Position numbers and translations under genes: made by a program. A stretch of 6,859 nucleotides of DNA from Bacteroidota bacterium (GTDB lineage Bacteria > Bacteroidota > Ignavibacteria > Ignavibacteriales > Ignavibacteriaceae): contig JAJYCM010000143.1 in the NCBI GenBank assembly GCA_021778375.1, positions 1 to 6,859 of the forward strand, read 5' to 3'. Below, piece after piece: positions 5,050 to 6,859 of this stretch (positions are counted from its first letter, which is position 1; the number at the start of each line of letters is the position of its first letter). A model generated the notes under the pieces. That model worked only from the letters and a program-made list of their open reading frames with translations. It had not been told where the DNA came from and did no database searches.

Positions 5050-5841
5050 TTATCTCCTTCTCCTCCACATCTTACTGTGCATTCTCATTCGGTCAAGTCC
5101 CGAAGCTTCTTCTTCGCGTATTTTACTTCCCGTTAGCTCAAGGAATGCATCCTCCAAATTGTCTTTCCCTGTCTGAGCTTTTAATTGCTCAGGCGTACCG
5201 CTTGCTACAATTTTACCATGATCGATTATCGCTATTCTATCGGCAACACGGTCGGCCTCTTCCATATAATGAGTAGTAAAAAATACTGTTGTTTGTTCTT
5301 TCTTGTTCAAGTCGTTAATGTAATTCCACATATAATTTCTTGTTTGTGGATCTAAGCCAAGAGTTGGCTCATCAAGAAAAATAATTTTAGGATGATGAAG
5401 GAATCCACGTGCAATTTCCAATCTCCGTTTCATCCCTCCTGAATAATTTTTTACAAACTCATTTCTTTTATCCCACAGTTCTACAAAATTTAAAAGTTCT
5501 TCAATTCTTGGCTTTCGAATATCAAACGGAACTTTGTAAAGCACAGCATGAAAGTTCATATTTTCATAAGCTGTCAATTCTTCATCTAAACTTGGGTCTT
5601 GGAAGACGATACCGAAGGATTCTCTTACTTTATCCTGATGCTGCGCTGGGTTGATTCCGTTTATTTCAATTTCACCACTTGTGGGATGAAGCAGTGTGGT
5701 AAGCATTTTTATTGTAGTTGATTTTCCAGCTCCGTTTGGTCCAAGAAAGCCGAATATCTCCGCCTTCTCAACATTGAAGGAAATATTATCTACAGCTATA
5801 AACTCGCCGAATTTCTTTGTGAGGTTTTTTGCTTTAATCAT
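5050..5841 (-). CDS. ABC transporter ATP-binding protein (DrrA/CcmA-like, partner of the ABC-2 permease)
   Basis: This is the cytoplasmic ATPase that powers the adjacent ABC-2 permease, 263 aa from ATG 5841. Motifs occur in order: Walker A GPNGAGKS (34-41), Q-loop with Gln81 in VFQDPSLDEELT, signature YSGGMKRRLEIARG (133-146), Walker B IIFLDEP (153-159) with catalytic Glu158, D-loop LGLD (161-164) and switch His191 in TTHYMEEADR. All key residues are present, so it should be active. The C-terminal region NLEDAFLELTG (228-238) is the usual DrrA-type tail, and the last residues WRRRR coincide with the SD site of the permease gene. An in-frame ATG at 5868-5866 would add MTTFIRLVI. Neither start has an SD site, and I prefer 5841 because family proteins begin at the MIKAKNLTKKF position. 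Confidence 0.93.
   Translation of the reverse strand: MIKAKNLTKKFGEFIAVDNISFNVEKAEIFGFLGPNGAGKSTTIKMLTTLLHPTSGEIEINGINPAQHQDKVRESFGIVFQDPSLDEELTAYENMNFHAVLYKVPFDIRKPRIEELLNFVELWDKRNEFVKNYSGGMKRRLEIARGFLHHPKIIFLDEPTLGLDPQTRNYMWNYINDLNKKEQTTVFFTTHYMEEADRVADRIAIIDHGKIVASGTPEQLKAQTGKDNLEDAFLELTGSKIREEEASGLDRMRMHSKMWRRRR
5054..5066 (-). promoter_or_regulatory. Double Shine-Dalgarno site inside the 3' end of the ATPase gene
   Basis: On the minus strand the last ATPase codons read TGG AGG AGA AGG AGA TAA. They contain GGAGG (5066-5062) and AAGGAG (5059-5054), the latter 7 nt before the permease ATG. The sequence serves both as the WRRRR C-terminus and as the ribosome-binding site, giving tight coupling of ATPase and permease synthesis. 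Confidence 0.75.
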
Positions 5842-5868
5842 AATAACTAACCGGATAAAAGTTGTCAT

Positions 5869-6133
5869 GTAAATATATCAAGAAGATGCTAATGAAGCAG
5901 TAAGTTTTGTCACCTGGATCAAGAGGTTATAATTTCACGATAGTCAAAATTAGTTTTTAATTGCTAAAATCATGGAATAACGGAAAATTCGGCACGTATG
6001 AAGAAAGCTCATAGGTTTTGACCGTCTAAAAATTATACGCTTTAAAATTTTATTTCTACAAAAAAAAATATTATAATGAAGTGGTTTAATATTTATATCA
6101 ATTAATTTCTAACAAAATATTGGAGAAACATCA
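5869..6133. other. AT-rich intergenic region between divergent genes
   Basis: This is the longest non-coding stretch of the window; it reaches 292 nt if the ATPase starts at 5841. It must hold promoters for the ABC operon (minus) and the beta-barrel gene (plus). I see no ORF worth calling, no tRNA-like fold, no strong hairpin and no repeat. On the plus strand TTGACC (6018-6023) and TATAAT (6072-6077) look like sigma-70 elements, but they are 48 nt apart and so not a pair. An A-run of nine lies at 6060-6068. Confidence 0.5.
6072..6077 (+). promoter_or_regulatory. Possible -10 element for the beta-barrel gene
   Basis: TATAAT is a perfect sigma-70 -10 hexamer, 56 nt before the ATG at 6134, but the -35 position (about 6049-6054, TTTATT) is poor. 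Because the region is very AT-rich and this lineage may use a different consensus, it is only a candidate. Confidence 0.22.
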
Positions 6134-6664
6134 ATGAAACGGAATATTTTACTTTTTGTTGCTTTGGTCATTCTTGCTCTGGGGTTAATTACCTCAACTG
6201 CAAATGCACAATATGAAGCTGGAAAGAATTATTTGGGACCATCAATCGGATTTGCGTTTCTCGGCAGCACACCTGATTTTGGTGCAAACTACGAATACGG
6301 GATAAACATGCAAGATTTCGGTTTAGTTGGTGTTGGCGGATTATTTAGATACTGGGGTTATAACGAAAGTGACTGGAGTTATACAAACATTCTAATTGGT
6401 ATCCAGGGAAATTATCACTTTGTTGTAAGCGAGAGTAAATTTGATCCATATGTCGGTATTGTTCTTGCATACGATGCTGGATCTGTTAGCTGGAATGGCC
6501 CGGGTGGTTACCATTTTGCCTCTCCTTCATATGGTGGATTGTGGCTTGCTGCACAAGGTGGTGCAAGATATTGGGTCTCTCCTACAATTGCCATAACAGG
6601 AAGAATTAGCTTTGGAACTTTAAGCTATTCCGGATTGGACTTCGGAGTAGATTTCAAATTTTAA
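6134..6664 (+). CDS. Small outer-membrane beta-barrel protein (OmpA/OmpW-like barrel, no known ligand)
   Basis: This 176-aa protein has a clear signal peptide: a basic MKRN start, the hydrophobic core ILLFVALVILALGLI, and a TANAQ cleavage site after Ala25. The mature part of about 151 residues is rich in Gly, Tyr, Trp and Phe, with alternating polar/hydrophobic strands such as GPSIGFAFLG, YTNILIGIQGNYHFVV, FDPYVGIVLAYDAG and LWLAAQGGARYWV. It ends in GLDFGVDFKF, with a C-terminal Phe typical of barrels inserted by BamA. It fits an eight-stranded outer-membrane porin-like barrel; I cannot assign a specific family or function. The start is supported by GGAG (6122-6125) with an 8-nt spacer. The gene stands alone with its own terminator and does not form an operon with the neighbours shown here. 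Confidence 0.82.
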   Translation: MKRNILLFVALVILALGLITSTANAQYEAGKNYLGPSIGFAFLGSTPDFGANYEYGINMQDFGLVGVGGLFRYWGYNESDWSYTNILIGIQGNYHFVVSESKFDPYVGIVLAYDAGSVSWNGPGGYHFASPSYGGLWLAAQGGARYWVSPTIAITGRISFGTLSYSGLDFGVDFKF

Positions 6665-6692
6665 TTTTTCCAAAATTCAACTAATATTTTTG

Positions 6693-6728
6693 AATATCCC
6701 TGTATTAAAATATAGGGATATTTTTTTT
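6693..6728 (+). terminator. Intrinsic terminator after the beta-barrel gene
   Basis: AATATCCCTGTAT (6693-6705) pairs with ATATAGGGATATT (6710-6722), giving a 13-bp stem with one G-T wobble and a TAAA loop. The stem runs into a T-tract that ends at 6728 (eight T residues from 6721). It lies 28 nt after the stop codon. Confidence 0.9.
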
Positions 6729-6859
6729 AATAAGTCACCTTCTGCAGATACTACTCTTTGGAATTATAGAAGAATGGAAAATATCACTTAATTTCATGAT
6801 TCCACTTTTTCAAGAATACTAATCACTCACCTTACGCAAAAGGTTATTATTACATAGTG
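6729..6859. other. Right-edge region without a recognised gene
   Basis: No frame gives a convincing coding segment on either strand; the longest minus-strand candidate from an ATG near 6798 is only about 20 codons. A short inverted repeat ACCTT/AAGGT near the edge (about 6830-6845) lacks a T-tract. The region is probably intergenic. Confidence 0.5.

Noticed and set aside
5037..5276. Plus-strand open frame opposite the ABC ATPase 3' end
   Set aside because: It lies antisense to a complete ATPase with all motifs and shows no recognisable domain.
5409..5654. Plus-strand open frame opposite the ABC ATPase middle
   Set aside because: Antisense shadow of the signature/Q-loop region; no RBS or family features.
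6829..6846. Short inverted repeat ACCTT/AAGGT near the right edge, considered as a terminator or repeat
   Set aside because: A five-base stem without a T-run on either strand is expected by chance.
1..6859. CRISPR array, tRNA/rRNA, insertion sequence or prophage signals
   Set aside because: No regularly spaced repeats, no cloverleaf-like sequence, no transposase or integrase and no terminal inverted repeats were seen; gene content is ordinary chromosomal metabolism and envelope functions.

Overview
The window is AT-rich DNA from what looks like a Gram-negative bacterium of the Bacteroidota/Chlorobi side, possibly an Ignavibacteria-type organism. This is inferred from the low GC, the signal peptides ending in 'NAQ', a small outer-membrane beta-barrel protein, a Blc-type lipocalin and the mixed use of Shine-Dalgarno (SD) sites. 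No 16S or other lineage marker is present, so the placement is tentative.

Layout: (1) At the left edge, on the minus strand, lie the first 41 codons of an APC-family amino-acid permease with a TTG start. (2) Divergent to it is a plus-strand run of sulfur and thiol-redox genes: a TauE/SafE-type membrane transporter (292-1041), a membrane-anchored single-domain rhodanese (1127-1516), a small DUF2892 membrane protein (1523-1735), a membrane-anchored thioredoxin-fold protein with a CHAC site (1741-2139), a DUF302 protein (2140-2523) and, after a 123-nt gap, a classical WCGPC thioredoxin (2647-3009). A strong intrinsic terminator follows at 3037-3071. (3) A rubrerythrin (3159-3656) stands as its own unit, with a PerR-like operator upstream and a hairpin downstream. 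(4) An exported lipocalin (3737-4297) runs convergently into a minus-strand two-gene ABC-2 exporter: ATPase 5050-5841 and permease 4300-5046. (5) A gap of about 290 nt leads to a secreted beta-barrel protein (6134-6664) with a clear terminator (6693-6728). The last 130 nt hold no gene that I can support.

How the genes may work together: the four tightly packed genes at 1127-2523 look like a membrane-tethered sulfane-sulfur (persulfide) relay. The rhodanese and DUF2892 proteins are the two halves of an E. coli YgaP-like protein, here encoded separately. The CHAC thioredoxin-fold protein and the rhodanese both have one N-terminal membrane helix followed by basic residues, which suggests that both catalytic domains face the cytoplasm. 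DUF302 would be a soluble or peripheral partner, and the TauE/SafE protein a candidate exporter or importer of a sulfur compound. The downstream thioredoxin and rubrerythrin fit general thiol reduction and peroxide defence in an anaerobic or microaerophilic cell. Each family call is firm, but the joint pathway is inference from gene order and topology.
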